Shown here: positions 16,894 through 24,257 of the stretch, in pieces | Numbering within the stretch: the stretch's first letter is position 1 | How the letters are laid out: each line of letters opens with the position of its first letter | Origin: Streptomyces sp. NBC_01353 | GTDB lineage: Bacteria > Actinomycetota > Actinomycetes > Streptomycetales > Streptomycetaceae | Reading direction: 5' to 3' | DNA length: 64,000 nucleotides | Assembly: GCF_036237275.1 (NCBI RefSeq) | Contig: NZ_CP108352.1 | Location: forward strand, 7,527,501-7,591,500 | Program-made: the position numbers and the translations under genes | Notes under the pieces: generated by a model | Told to the model about the DNA's origin: nothing | Database searches by the model: none | The model's input: the letters and a program-made list of their open reading frames with translations, nothing else

Positions 16894-17694
16894 ATGTCAC
16901 GCATCCGAGCGGCACTGATCGACATCGACGGCGTGCTCACCGTCTCCTGGAAGGCGCTGCCCGGCTGCGTGGCGGCCATGGAGCGGTTGCGCGCCGACGA
17001 TGTCCCGCTCGCGCTCGTCACCAACACCACCTCGCGGACCCGCGCCTCCGTCGCCGCGAGGCTGGCAGGGGAGGGCTTTCCCATCGGCGTCGACGACATC
17101 CTCACCGCGCCCGCCGCCACCGCGGCCCATCTGCGGGAGCACTGTCCGGGGGCGCGCGTTCTGCTGATCAACACCGGAGACGTCCGTGACGACCTCGGTG
17201 GCCTGACGCTGGTCGACGAGGGCGGCCCGGCGCCGGACGTGGTCGTTCTCGGCGGCGCGGGCGACGCGTTCGGCTACGCCTCCCTCAACCGCGTCTTCCG
17301 CCATGTGCGCGACGGCGCGCGGCTCGTCGCGATGCACCGCAATCTGTACTGGCGCACCGCCGACGGGCTCGACCTCGACACGGGAGCCTTCCTCCTGGGT
17401 CTGGAACAGGCGGCCGGTGTCGAGGCGGAGATCACCGGCAAACCCTCGCCCACCTTCTTCGCCACCGCGCTCGCGCGCCTCGGTGTCGCCGCGGGCGAGA
17501 CACTCATGGTGGGTGACGACATCGAGTCCGACGTCCTCGCGGCCCAGCGCTGCGGCATCACCGGCGTGCTGGTGCGGACCGGCAAGTACCTGCCCGAGAC
17601 CGTCGAGGCGGCCGACGGCGAACCGGACCACGTGCTGGATTCCTTCGCCGATCTGCCGGATCTGCCCGAGCTCCTCGGCAAGCGCGAAGGATGA
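16894..17694 (+). CDS. HAD-IIA family phosphatase (NagD/LHPP-like)
   Basis: A 266-residue haloacid-dehalogenase-type phosphatase of subclass IIA. Motif I is LIDIDGVLTV with a single catalytic-base position altered from the usual DxDGT/V, motif II is LVTNTTSRT, the conserved lysine is in TGKPSPTFF and motif III is MVGDDIESDVLAAQRCG. Related proteins hydrolyse sugar or nucleotide phosphates or phosphohistidine; the substrate is not predictable. GGAGG lies 8 bp before ATG 16894; an upstream in-frame extension lacks the fold. It follows the GH85 gene but is separated by a hairpin, so membership of the glycan operon is doubtful. Confidence 0.85.
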   Translation: MSRIRAALIDIDGVLTVSWKALPGCVAAMERLRADDVPLALVTNTTSRTRASVAARLAGEGFPIGVDDILTAPAATAAHLREHCPGARVLLINTGDVRDDLGGLTLVDEGGPAPDVVVLGGAGDAFGYASLNRVFRHVRDGARLVAMHRNLYWRTADGLDLDTGAFLLGLEQAAGVEAEITGKPSPTFFATALARLGVAAGETLMVGDDIESDVLAAQRCGITGVLVRTGKYLPETVEAADGEPDHVLDSFADLPDLPELLGKREG

Positions 17695-17701
17695 TCGTCG
17701 A

Positions 17702-18154
17702 TCAGCGAGCCGCTCCCGCCTCCAGAATGCCCTTGAGAGTCTGCTCGTTCCTGGGCATCTCCTTGCGTACGTGCGGGCGCACGACGAGGGGGACCAGCGC
17801 CTTGCCGATACCGTGACCCTCGAAATCGAGGGCGATCGTCACCCGTGAATGCTCGCCGTCGTCGATCGGCTCGATCCTGCCCTGGACGTCGCCGCGCACC
17901 GGGCCGTCGATGCCGTGGATGTGCCAACTCGTCGGCGGATCGAGCTCGATGACCTGCATGATGCTGACCATCGCCCGACGCCCCATCCGGCGCGTCACGG
18001 CGACCTTCGAGCCGACGGCGACAGGCCCCTCGCCCAGGAGACGGACCGAGACGGCGCTCTCCTGCCAGTCGGGCAGATGGGTCGGGTCGGTCACGTAGGA
18101 GAAGACCTCCTCAGGGCTGCGGGAAATGTCGATGGATTCTTTGATGGCAGACAT
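17702..18154 (-). CDS. SRPBCC (START-like) family protein
   Basis: A 150-residue polyketide-cyclase/START-like fold: N-terminal strand MSAIKESIDISRSPEEVFSYVTDPTHLPDW, central beta strands, and a long C-terminal helix (VRPHVRKEMPRNEQTLKGILE). Such proteins bind hydrophobic ligands; no catalytic role is visible. GAGGG precedes ATG 18154. It is convergent with the HAD gene with only 7 bp between stops and no clear terminator. Confidence 0.8.
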   Translation of the reverse strand: MSAIKESIDISRSPEEVFSYVTDPTHLPDWQESAVSVRLLGEGPVAVGSKVAVTRRMGRRAMVSIMQVIELDPPTSWHIHGIDGPVRGDVQGRIEPIDDGEHSRVTIALDFEGHGIGKALVPLVVRPHVRKEMPRNEQTLKGILEAGAAR

Positions 18155-18289
18155 TTCGCCCTCTTGATCGTCTTCGTCGGGGCTGTTGTCACTTCATACA
18201 AATGATCCCACGGGTGGCGGAACGTCGCCATCGTGACGAAGGGAGTAGCGGTACTCATGCCGCCCGCCGATCTCCGGCGGCGCGGCCGG

Positions 18290-18352
18290 CTAGGGCCTGT
18301 CCGACGGATCACGGCCGGGGCCGCGACGCCTGATCCGCCGGACACCCCCTAG
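18290..18352. mobile_element. 63-bp MITE related to the adjacent IS5-family element
   Basis: Left arm 18290-18311 (CTAGGGCCTGTCCGACGG...) and right arm 18331-18352 (TGATCCGCCGGACACCCC...) are inverted repeats matching at 19 of 22 positions, bounded by CTAG at both ends, with only 19 bp between. The left arm plus the next 12 bp matches the left end of the IS at 18910 at about 28 of 33 positions, so it is a deletion derivative of that kind of IS. Its right-hand CTAG provides the TAG stop of the membrane protein gene. Confidence 0.85.
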
Positions 18353-18831
18353 TCCTCGGCGGCGCGGCCCTCTCCCGCCATGAACCGCCAGACCAGGGCG
18401 TGACCCAGGACGATCAGGGCGATCAGCATGAGGGCCTCGGCCTGGATGGGGCTCAGCTCGACGTGGCGGGCGAGTTCGGGGAAGGCGCCGACGACGGCGA
18501 TCAGGACGTAGAGCAGCGCGGAGCCGGCTTGCTGCCAGGTGACGAACCGGTCGCCGCGGGCGCGGCCCAGCAGCCGCAGCGTGCACACGCAGCCGACGAC
18601 GGAGAGGGCGATGAAGGCCGCCCGCCAGATCTGTGGCGTGTCGGTGCCGCCGACCTGGGCGAACAGGCCCATCAGGGCGGGCAACAGGAAGGACAGATAG
18701 ATTCCGCCGACGACGCGCCGCAGGGCGGGGTCGCGCATCCAGTCGGCATGGTTCTGGACGACGTTCCACCACAGGCCGACCAGGGTGAAGCAGGTGGCGG
18801 AGAAGAGGGCGTAGAAGGTGCTGACATCCAT
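18349..18831 (-). CDS. Hypothetical membrane protein, five predicted helices
   Basis: A 160-residue protein I do not recognise by family. Five hydrophobic segments are visible: about residues 4-24 (FYALFSATCFTLVGLWW), 39-58, 67-85, 97-114 and 132-150. There is no signal peptide. ATG 18831 starts directly before the first helix; an in-frame ATG at 18894 would add 21 polar residues. The stop codon TAG lies inside the right terminus of the MITE. The gene is flanked by the MITE and the IS, whose left end is only about 79 bp upstream of the start, so its promoter may have been changed by the insertion. Confidence 0.6.
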   Translation of the reverse strand: MDVSTFYALFSATCFTLVGLWWNVVQNHADWMRDPALRRVVGGIYLSFLLPALMGLFAQVGGTDTPQIWRAAFIALSVVGCVCTLRLLGRARGDRFVTWQQAGSALLYVLIAVVGAFPELARHVELSPIQAEALMLIALIVLGHALVWRFMAGEGRAAED

Positions 18832-18928
18832 GGACGACGAGGGTGTCAGCGCTCCCACCCCGGACGCGCGCCACACGCCCTGCGCCCGCCCCACCTCCGC
18901 CGGTACGGGCTAGGGGGCGTCCGGCGGA

Positions 18929-19609
18929 TCACGGCCGGAGCCATAAGCGGATCGCCGCGGCGGTGGCGGTGCCGTGGAAGACGTAGGCCCTCTTGTCGTA
19001 GCGGGTGGCAACGGCTCGGGAGTTCTTGAGTCGGTTGATCGTCCGCTCGACCTCGTTGCGGCGTTTGTAGATCTCGCTGTCGAAGCCGGTGGGCCGGCCG
19101 CCCTTGCTGCCGCGCCGTTTGCGGTTGGCCCGCTGGTCCTTCGGTTCGGGAATGGTGTGTTTGATCTGGCGTCTTCGCAGGTAGCGGCGGTTGCGGCGTG
19201 AGCTGTATGCCTTGTCGCCGCCGAGGTGGTCCGGCCTGGTGCGAGGGTGACCGCCCTGCGGGCGGGGAACGCGGATGCGTTCGAGGACCTCGATCATCTG
19301 GGGTGCGTCGCCCCACTGACCGGGCGTGACCAGGAAGGCCATCGGTCGGCATCCGCCTTCACCCGCGAGATGGATCTTGCAGGTCAGACCGCCCCGGGAC
19401 CGTCCGAGTCCTTCATCGGGGCGGTGGTGCCGGGGCGTTGTCCTTTTTTCGGGACGCGTGGCTTCTTCTTCCGGGCCCCGGCCGCGTGCTGATGGGCACG
19501 ACAGGACGTCGAGTCGACGCTGACCATGCTCCAGTCGATCCGGCCCGCGAGGTCGGCGTCGGCCTGGACGGCACGCAGGATCCGGTCCCACGTGCCGTCC
19601 GCCGACCAA
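18929..19609 (-). CDS. IS5-family transposase, frame B (DDE C-terminal part)
   Basis: The open frame covers 18929-19609, but it is probably translated only from about 19446 onward by -1 frameshifting from frame A. It contains GLGRSRGGLTCKIHLAGEG, the second catalytic Asp in LGGDKAYSSRRNRRYL and the Glu in RRNEVERTINRLKNSR, and ends inside the left terminal repeat (TGA at 18929-18931). Fused to frame A it gives a complete DDE transposase of IS5 type. There is no convincing start codon of its own. Confidence 0.85.
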   Translation of the reverse strand: MVGGRHVGPDPACRPGRRRPRGPDRLEHGQRRLDVLSCPSARGRGPEEEATRPEKRTTPRHHRPDEGLGRSRGGLTCKIHLAGEGGCRPMAFLVTPGQWGDAPQMIEVLERIRVPRPQGGHPRTRPDHLGGDKAYSSRRNRRYLRRRQIKHTIPEPKDQRANRKRRGSKGGRPTGFDSEIYKRRNEVERTINRLKNSRAVATRYDKRAYVFHGTATAAAIRLWLRP

Positions 19610-19827
19610 CGCCGATGCCGTTCATAAACGGTCTTCCAACTGCCGAAACGCTCGGGAAGGTCCCGCCACGGGATGCCCGTCCGGACCCGGAACAAGACTC
19701 CGTTGATCACCTTCCGGTGATCGTTCCACCGTCCGCCACGCTGTCCCGACGTCGGCAAGTGCGGCTCCAGCCGGCCCCACTCGGCATTCGTCAGATCACC
19801 CCGCCCCATGCCGAGCACAACGAGCAT
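19384..19827 (-). CDS. IS5-family transposase, frame A (DUF4096-type N-terminal part)
   Basis: A 147-residue product: GDLTNAEWGRLEPHLP, then NGVLFRVRTGIPWRDLPERFGSWKTVYERHRRW, the standard N-terminal domain of IS5 transposases, and the first catalytic Asp in WSMVSVDSTSCRAHQHAAGARKKK. Beyond the A6G site the native frame runs into a nonsense tail and stops at 19384, whereas a -1 shift continues into frame B. ATG 19827 is used; ATG 19809 (MGRGDLT) is equally plausible. Confidence 0.85.
   Translation of the reverse strand: MLVVLGMGRGDLTNAEWGRLEPHLPTSGQRGGRWNDHRKVINGVLFRVRTGIPWRDLPERFGSWKTVYERHRRWSADGTWDRILRAVQADADLAGRIDWSMVSVDSTSCRAHQHAAGARKKKPRVPKKGQRPGTTAPMKDSDGPGAV
19442..19450 (-). other. 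Putative -1 ribosomal frameshift site (GAAAAAAGG) in the transposase gene
   Basis: On the coding (minus) strand the sequence is CCG AAA AAA GGA, containing the heptamer A AAA AAG in the correct phase for tandem -1 slippage. It lies inside the 226-bp overlap of the two frames, and -1 slippage joins the PRVPKK of frame A to the RTTPRHHRPDEGLG of frame B. Confidence 0.75.
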
Positions 19828-19862
19828 GCAGTCCGACAGTCACATGATCCGCCGGACACTGC

Positions 19863-20483
19863 CTAGGCGGGGCGTTCCCGGTGGAGGTCCCGGAGGAGCG
19901 CGATCTCGGCTCCGTGGTGCAGCAGTTCCTGATTGACCCACCAGACGACGTCGAGGAAGGGGTCCTCGGGATCGCTGCCGTGCGGGTACGTGCTGAGGCC
20001 CACCGTGTCGAGCGCTTTGTCGTCGACCGAGAGCAGGGCCTTCCGCCAGGCTTCCGCTCCGGCGTCGAAGGCCTCGATCGCCGAGGCGACGTCGCCGCTG
20101 ATCAGGTAGTCGTCCCGGGTCAGGCTGTGGCTGCCGTCGGTGTGGTCCGCGCGGAGCGTCATGAGCTCGCTCAGATGGCTCAGCCGCCAGGCGATGGTGG
20201 TGAACGGCGGGGGAGTGGGGTGCGGAGGCGGGGTGGCGTCGCGCCCCCAGTCGCCCACGCCGGTCAGGACGGTCGCCCGAGGGCCCGGCCCGTCGGTGCG
20301 GCGGCGGACCGACCAGCAGCCCGGAACCGGCTCCCAGAGGTACTCCTCGTCGGTGAGCGCCGCGACCCCCACGTCCGTGCCGTTGCCGCTGTCCACGAAC
20401 GGCCCCGCCATACGCTGCCGGAGCCTGAGCCGCGCGAAGTCGAACTGGTCGAGCAGCGGGACCAGTCGGGGCGGTAGGGACAT
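19863..20483 (-). CDS. DinB-like (YfiT/Mdmc) four-helix-bundle protein
   Basis: A 206-residue DinB-superfamily protein. Features are LVPLLDQFDFARLRLRQRM near the start, GCWSV, the metal-ligand-like TIAWRLSHLSELMTLRADH, and VVWWVNQELLHHGAEIALLRDLH near the end, which supply the family's His triad. DinB-like proteins bind a metal and include thiol-dependent S-transferases; the exact activity is unknown. AAGGAG lies 7 bp before ATG 20483. The TAG stop (19863-19865) is part of the CTAG at the right end of the IS, so the IS inserted exactly at the stop codon without truncating the protein. Confidence 0.85.
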   Translation of the reverse strand: MSLPPRLVPLLDQFDFARLRLRQRMAGPFVDSGNGTDVGVAALTDEEYLWEPVPGCWSVRRRTDGPGPRATVLTGVGDWGRDATPPPHPTPPPFTTIAWRLSHLSELMTLRADHTDGSHSLTRDDYLISGDVASAIEAFDAGAEAWRKALLSVDDKALDTVGLSTYPHGSDPEDPFLDVVWWVNQELLHHGAEIALLRDLHRERPA

Positions 20484-20596
20484 ACGTGCTCCTTGGCGCG
20501 GTGGGGCGGGGCGTCCGTACCCTGACACACGAACACGCCGCCCGGCGCCCGGTTTTCTTCCCGTCCGACGGCGGAGGGTCGCGACGGTCGGAAGTT

Positions 20597-20704
20597 CTAC
20601 GCCAGGTCGTCGAGCCAGGCCGGCGCCGCCTCGGCGGTGAACTCCGCCTGACCGCCACGGAACACCAGATCCGCCGCGCGGAACGCCGGGTGCCAGCATC
20701 TCAA
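20597..20704 (-). pseudogene. Possible 3' remnant of an unidentified gene
   Basis: The minus strand reads CWHPAFRAADLVFRGGQAEF..AAPAWLDDLA and then TAG, a plausible protein C-terminus of about 35 residues without a proper start. I cannot name the family. It may be a short orphan gene fragment or chance; the rest of the gap 20484-20711 shows nothing else. Confidence 0.2.
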
Positions 20705-20711
20705 CCCGGGA

Positions 20712-21194
20712 TCAAGCACCCCGGCTCGACGCCCGCCCCACCGCCTCCACCAGGGGCAGCAGCCGGTGCGGAACCCGCTCGCGCAGCGCCATCTCCGTAC
20801 GGGTGCGGACCACGCCCGGCAGCTGGATCAGTTGCTGGATCACATCCTCGAGATGGCCGTTGTCCCGGGCCACCACCCGCGTCAGCAGGTCCCCGCCGCC
20901 CGTGATCGAGAACGCCTCGACGATCTCCGGCACGGCGGCGAGCGCGTCGCCGACCTCGTCCAGATGCCCCTGCGTGACCTCGATGTGGACGAACGCGAGC
21001 ACGGGGTGACCGAGCGCCGCGGGAGAGAGCACAGGACCGGTGGCGGTGATCACCCCGTCCCGCTCCAGGCGGTCGATCCGGGCCTGCACCGTGCCCCGGG
21101 CCACCCCCAGAATCCGCGCGTACTCGCGCACGCTGGTGCGCGGCTGTTCGATCAGCAACCGCAGGATGCGCGTGTCGAGCTCGTCCACAGCCAT
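20712..21194 (-). CDS. Lrp/AsnC-family transcriptional regulator
   Basis: A 160-residue feast/famine regulator: N-terminal helix-turn-helix (LDTRILRLLIEQPRTSVREYARILGVARGTVQARIDRLERDGVI) followed by the RAM ligand-binding domain (LAFVHIEVTQGHLDEVGDALAAVPEIVEAFSITGGGDLL). It usually responds to an amino acid. AGGAGG precedes ATG 21194. It is divergent from the FUSC gene; that gene and its own promoter are the obvious targets. Confidence 0.93.
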   Translation of the reverse strand: MAVDELDTRILRLLIEQPRTSVREYARILGVARGTVQARIDRLERDGVITATGPVLSPAALGHPVLAFVHIEVTQGHLDEVGDALAAVPEIVEAFSITGGGDLLTRVVARDNGHLEDVIQQLIQLPGVVRTRTEMALRERVPHRLLPLVEAVGRASSRGA

Positions 21195-21216
21195 GGTCCG
21201 TTGGCCTCCTTCTGGC

Positions 21217-21229
21217 CGAGTTCTACTCG
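21217..21229. promoter_or_regulatory. Small palindrome upstream of lrp-type gene
   Basis: CGAGT-TCT-ACTCG is a perfect 5-bp inverted repeat 23 bp upstream of the Lrp start, in the 270-bp divergent region to the FUSC gene. It is a candidate autoregulatory site. No gene is seen elsewhere in 21195-21464. Confidence 0.35.
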
Positions 21230-21464
21230 CGAAGACTGTACCGATGGCACACCCTCACCCGCACGAGTTGAGCCAGTGGGTGACCAGGTGTTTTCCTCTG
21301 AGAAGAGTACGAAGAGATGGCGCCGCGCACGCGCCGGACCGGCGACGAGGCCGGGAACCGGACCCGCGGCGCCTTTCCCATGTCCAGGGGCCGCCACAAG
21401 CAGGCCGGGGCACGAGATCATGCGAAGAGGGCGTGTGTACGGCAGCGAGGGCGGAACAACCGTC

Positions 21465-23009
21465 GTGAAGCAGCTCCGGGCAGCCGGGCGTCGGCTCGTC
21501 CGACTCGTGTTCGTGGCACCCGACCCGGGACGTGTCCGGCTGCGGGTCTCCTCGCGCGCCGTCCTCGGCGTCGGACTCTCCGTCGCCGCGGCCGAGCTCG
21601 CCGGACTCTCCCTCACCGCCTCGATCACCGGCGGTCTGGCCGCGCTGCTCGCGCTCTTCACCGTCGGCGACCCGACCGTACGCCGGCAGCTGGCCACCAC
21701 GGCCCTGCTGCCCGCCGTCGGCTTCCCGGTCCTCGCCCTCGCCACCGCCCTGCACGGCGCGCCGCTGCTGCGCGACGCGTCCTGGCTGCTCGTCGTCTTC
21801 GCGGGCGTGTACGCACGCCGCTGGGGCCCGCGCGGACACGCGCTCGGCATCTTCGCGTTCATGATGTTCTTCGTCACCCAGTTCCTGCACGCGCTGCCCG
21901 CCCAGCTGCCGGAGCTCTACGCGGCGGTGGCCCTCGCCCTCACCGTCTCGGGCACGGTCCGGTTCGTCGCCTGGTGCATCGAGCGGCGCGTCCCGCCGCC
22001 CGCCGCACCCGCACCGCTGCCCGGCCGCGGCCTCCACCGGCCCACCACCCGGCAGGCGTTCCAGGCCACCGCCGCCTGCGCCGTCGCGCTCGCCGCCGGC
22101 CAGTTCATCTCGCACGAGCGCTGGTACTGGGCCGTGGGCACCGCATGGTGGATCTTCGTCAACACCGCCTCGCGCGGCGAGACCCTGGTCCGCGGCTTCC
22201 GCCGGGTCGTCGGCACCGTCACCGGCATCGCCGCCGGCCTCCTGATCGCGATCCCGCTCGCCGGCGCGCCCGCCCCGACCGCCGTCCTGGTCGCCTTGTG
22301 CGTCTTCGGGATCTTCTACACCGCCCCGCTCTCGTACAGCTGGATGATGTTCTTCGTGACCGTCATGGCCGGGCTGCTGTACGGACTGCTCGGCGTCCTG
22401 CATCCCGGGCTCCTGCTGCTCCGCTTCGAGGAGACCGCGGTCGGCGCGCTCGGCGCGGCCGTCGGTGTCGCCCTGCTGCCCGTCACCACCCACGCCGCCA
22501 CCAACGCCTGGATCGAGCGGGCCGTGACCTGTGTGCACGACTGCACCACCGTCGCGGCGCGCCGGCTCGCCGGCGACCCGGACGCCGACCCGGCGCCGCT
22601 CGCCGCCGAGCTCGAGGTCCTGCTCGGCCGGGTCCGGCTCTCGCTGGCGCCGCTCGTCCACCCGCTGAGCCCGCTGCGGGCCCGCAAGGCCCGCGCCCGC
22701 CGCGTCCTCGCCCTGCTCGACGACTGCGCCCGCGAGATCCGCGGTCTTGCCGCGGTCGCCGCCGACCCCGACGCGTCCCACGACGCCCGGCTCGCCGCCG
22801 CGTCCTGGCGGGTCGAGGCGGCCGTCCACGCCCTCGTCCCGCCGACCCGACCCGCGCGCTCCACCTCCCTCGCGGCGGACGCCCTGGAGCCCCACCACCC
22901 GGGCGCCGAGGCGGCCCTCGGCCATCTGTACGGCCTCGAGCGCGCGCTGGTCGACCTGGCGGCGCCGATGCGCACCTCCCCGAGCGCCCCGCTGGTCCCC
23001 GCGGCCTAG
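21465..23009 (+). CDS. FUSC-family inner-membrane protein (aromatic acid exporter-like)
   Basis: A 514-residue membrane protein with two blocks of closely packed helices (about residues 20-160 and 195-330) and a cytosolic C-terminal helical part rich in Ala/Arg. The second block with FISHERWYWAVGTAWWIFVNTASRGETLVRGFRRVVGT matches the FUSC domain, in which two modules form a half-transporter found in aromatic-carboxylate efflux proteins. GTG 21465 has GAGGGCGGAA about 8 bp upstream; ATG 21420 is the alternative. The frame is open much farther upstream only because of base composition. It is divergent from an Lrp regulator. Confidence 0.8.
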   Translation: MKQLRAAGRRLVRLVFVAPDPGRVRLRVSSRAVLGVGLSVAAAELAGLSLTASITGGLAALLALFTVGDPTVRRQLATTALLPAVGFPVLALATALHGAPLLRDASWLLVVFAGVYARRWGPRGHALGIFAFMMFFVTQFLHALPAQLPELYAAVALALTVSGTVRFVAWCIERRVPPPAAPAPLPGRGLHRPTTRQAFQATAACAVALAAGQFISHERWYWAVGTAWWIFVNTASRGETLVRGFRRVVGTVTGIAAGLLIAIPLAGAPAPTAVLVALCVFGIFYTAPLSYSWMMFFVTVMAGLLYGLLGVLHPGLLLLRFEETAVGALGAAVGVALLPVTTHAATNAWIERAVTCVHDCTTVAARRLAGDPDADPAPLAAELEVLLGRVRLSLAPLVHPLSPLRARKARARRVLALLDDCAREIRGLAAVAADPDASHDARLAAASWRVEAAVHALVPPTRPARSTSLAADALEPHHPGAEAALGHLYGLERALVDLAAPMRTSPSAPLVPAA

Positions 23010-23039
23010 GGTCGGCTCCTTCCGGCCACTTGATCCAAG

Positions 23040-23052
23040 TTGGTCTAGACCG
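23040..23052. promoter_or_regulatory. DasR-like (dre) palindrome upstream of lactonase gene
   Basis: TTGGTCTAGACCG contains the perfect 10-bp core GGTCTAGACC (23042-23051) of the DasR responsive element of Streptomyces (consensus TGGTCTAGACCA with flanks). The leading T is kept, but the right flank departs from consensus. It lies 70 bp before the lactonase ATG. Confidence 0.6.
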
Positions 23053-23120
23053 CCTGCTAACGTCGGCCCCCGACGACGCGGGCGGTCGGCCATGACCGCC
23101 CGGCGGAGAGGGGAGACGCC

Positions 23121-24167
23121 ATGGGCGGCACAGACGCGCGGGAACCTGTACGGGCCTTCATCGGATCGTTCACCTCGGCCGGGGGCCGCGGCATCCTGAC
23201 CGCCGACGTGGACGTCTCCACCGGCGCCCTGACCGTCACCTCCGAGACCGACGTGCTCGCCGACCCGTCCTTCCTCGCCCTCGCGGGCACGGTGCTGTAC
23301 GCCGTCTCCGAGGCCGAGGAGGGCGCCGCGGCCGCCTTCGACGTGACCGGAGCCGTCCCCCGGCTTCTCGGCGCTCCTGTGGCCGTACAGGGCTCCGGGC
23401 CCACGCACGTTGCCGTCTCCGCGGGCCACGTCCTCACGGCCAACTACGGCTCCGGCAGCGTCACCGCCCTGCCCGTCGGCCCGGACGGCGCGCTCGGCCC
23501 CGCCGCCGACGTCGCCCGGCACGAGGGCTCGGGACCGGTCACCGAACGCCAGCGCGGCCCGCACGCCCACCAGGTCCTGCCCGCGCCCGGCGGGCCCTGG
23601 GCGACCGCCGTGGACCTCGGCACCGACTCCGTACGGATCTACGCCCTCGATCCCGCCTCCGGGGCACTGCGCCCGCACGGGGAGGCCGCCCTGCGTCCGG
23701 GCACGGGCCCGCGCCACCTGGACTTCCATCCGGCCGGCACCCACGCCTACGTCCTGAACGAGCTGGAACCCACCCTCACCGTCTGCCGCTGGGACGGGGC
23801 GGCCGGAGCCCTCGAACCGATCGCGGAGACGTCCGTGCTGCCCGAGGGAGCCACGGGGTCGAGCTACCCCTCCGGGGTGGCCGTCGCCCCCGACGGCCGT
23901 TTCCTGTGGGCCGCCGTCCGGGGCGACGACAGCATCGCCGTCCTCGCCCTCGACCCGAGCGGCGAGAAGGCCGCCCTGGTCGCCTCAGTGCCCTGCGGGG
24001 GCCGCTGGCCCCGCGACCTGACCCTCGATCCGTCGGGGCGGCGGCTGTACGCGGCCAACGAGCGCTCCGGCGACGTGACCTGGTTCGACATCGACGCGGA
24101 GAGCGGCATCCCGCGCCGCGCGGGCGCGATCGAGGCCCCGGCCGCCACCTGCGTGGTCTTCGGCTGA
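23121..24167 (+). CDS. Lactonase family protein (6-phosphogluconolactonase-like beta-propeller)
   Basis: A 348-residue seven-bladed beta-propeller of the YbhE/Pgl lactonase family. Family features are FIGSFTSAGGRGI at the start, GSGPTHVAVS, the central GPHAHQVLPAPGGPWATAVDLGTDSVRIY, RPGTGPRHLDFHPAG.AYVLNEL and a final PRDLTLDPSGRRLYAANERSG. The bacterial enzyme hydrolyses 6-phosphogluconolactone, but many actinobacterial paralogues have unknown substrates. GGAGAGGGGAG precedes ATG 23121. A DasR-like palindrome upstream hints at aminosugar control, which is an inference. Confidence 0.9.
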   Translation: MGGTDAREPVRAFIGSFTSAGGRGILTADVDVSTGALTVTSETDVLADPSFLALAGTVLYAVSEAEEGAAAAFDVTGAVPRLLGAPVAVQGSGPTHVAVSAGHVLTANYGSGSVTALPVGPDGALGPAADVARHEGSGPVTERQRGPHAHQVLPAPGGPWATAVDLGTDSVRIYALDPASGALRPHGEAALRPGTGPRHLDFHPAGTHAYVLNELEPTLTVCRWDGAAGALEPIAETSVLPEGATGSSYPSGVAVAPDGRFLWAAVRGDDSIAVLALDPSGEKAALVASVPCGGRWPRDLTLDPSGRRLYAANERSGDVTWFDIDAESGIPRRAGAIEAPAATCVVFG

Positions 24168-24201
24168 ACCCGCGGACCCGGGCATACGGACCCGGGCGTA
24201 C

Positions 24202-24241
24202 GGAAGGGCCCGTACCGGACATGCCCGGTGCGGGCCCTTCC
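24202..24241. terminator. Bidirectional terminator between convergent genes
   Basis: GGAAGGGCCCG (24202-24212) pairs perfectly with CGGGCCCTTCC (24231-24241), and inside it ACCGG pairs with CCGGT after one mismatch, giving about a 17-bp stem around loop ACATGC. It lies between the lactonase and CbiX-like genes and would serve both strands. Confidence 0.85.
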
Positions 24242-24257
24242 ATATGCCGTGGATCGA

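Larger units (their letters stand above)
18910..19866 (-). mobile_element. IS5-family (IS427-group-like) insertion sequence, apparently complete
   Basis: Terminal inverted repeats of 22 bp: left 18910-18931 and right 19845-19866, matching at 19 of 22 positions and sharing GTCCGGCGGATCA. CTAG is present at both outer ends, consistent with a CTAG target duplication. The element is about 957 bp and encodes a two-frame transposase on the minus strand with an A6G slippery site. Both ends, both frames and the catalytic triad are present, so it may be active. Confidence 0.9.

Noticed and set aside
20766-21420. N-terminal extension of the FUSC frame through the Lrp gene
   Set aside because: It is antisense to the Lrp gene and rich in Arg/His/Asp; no membrane sequence appears before about 21465.
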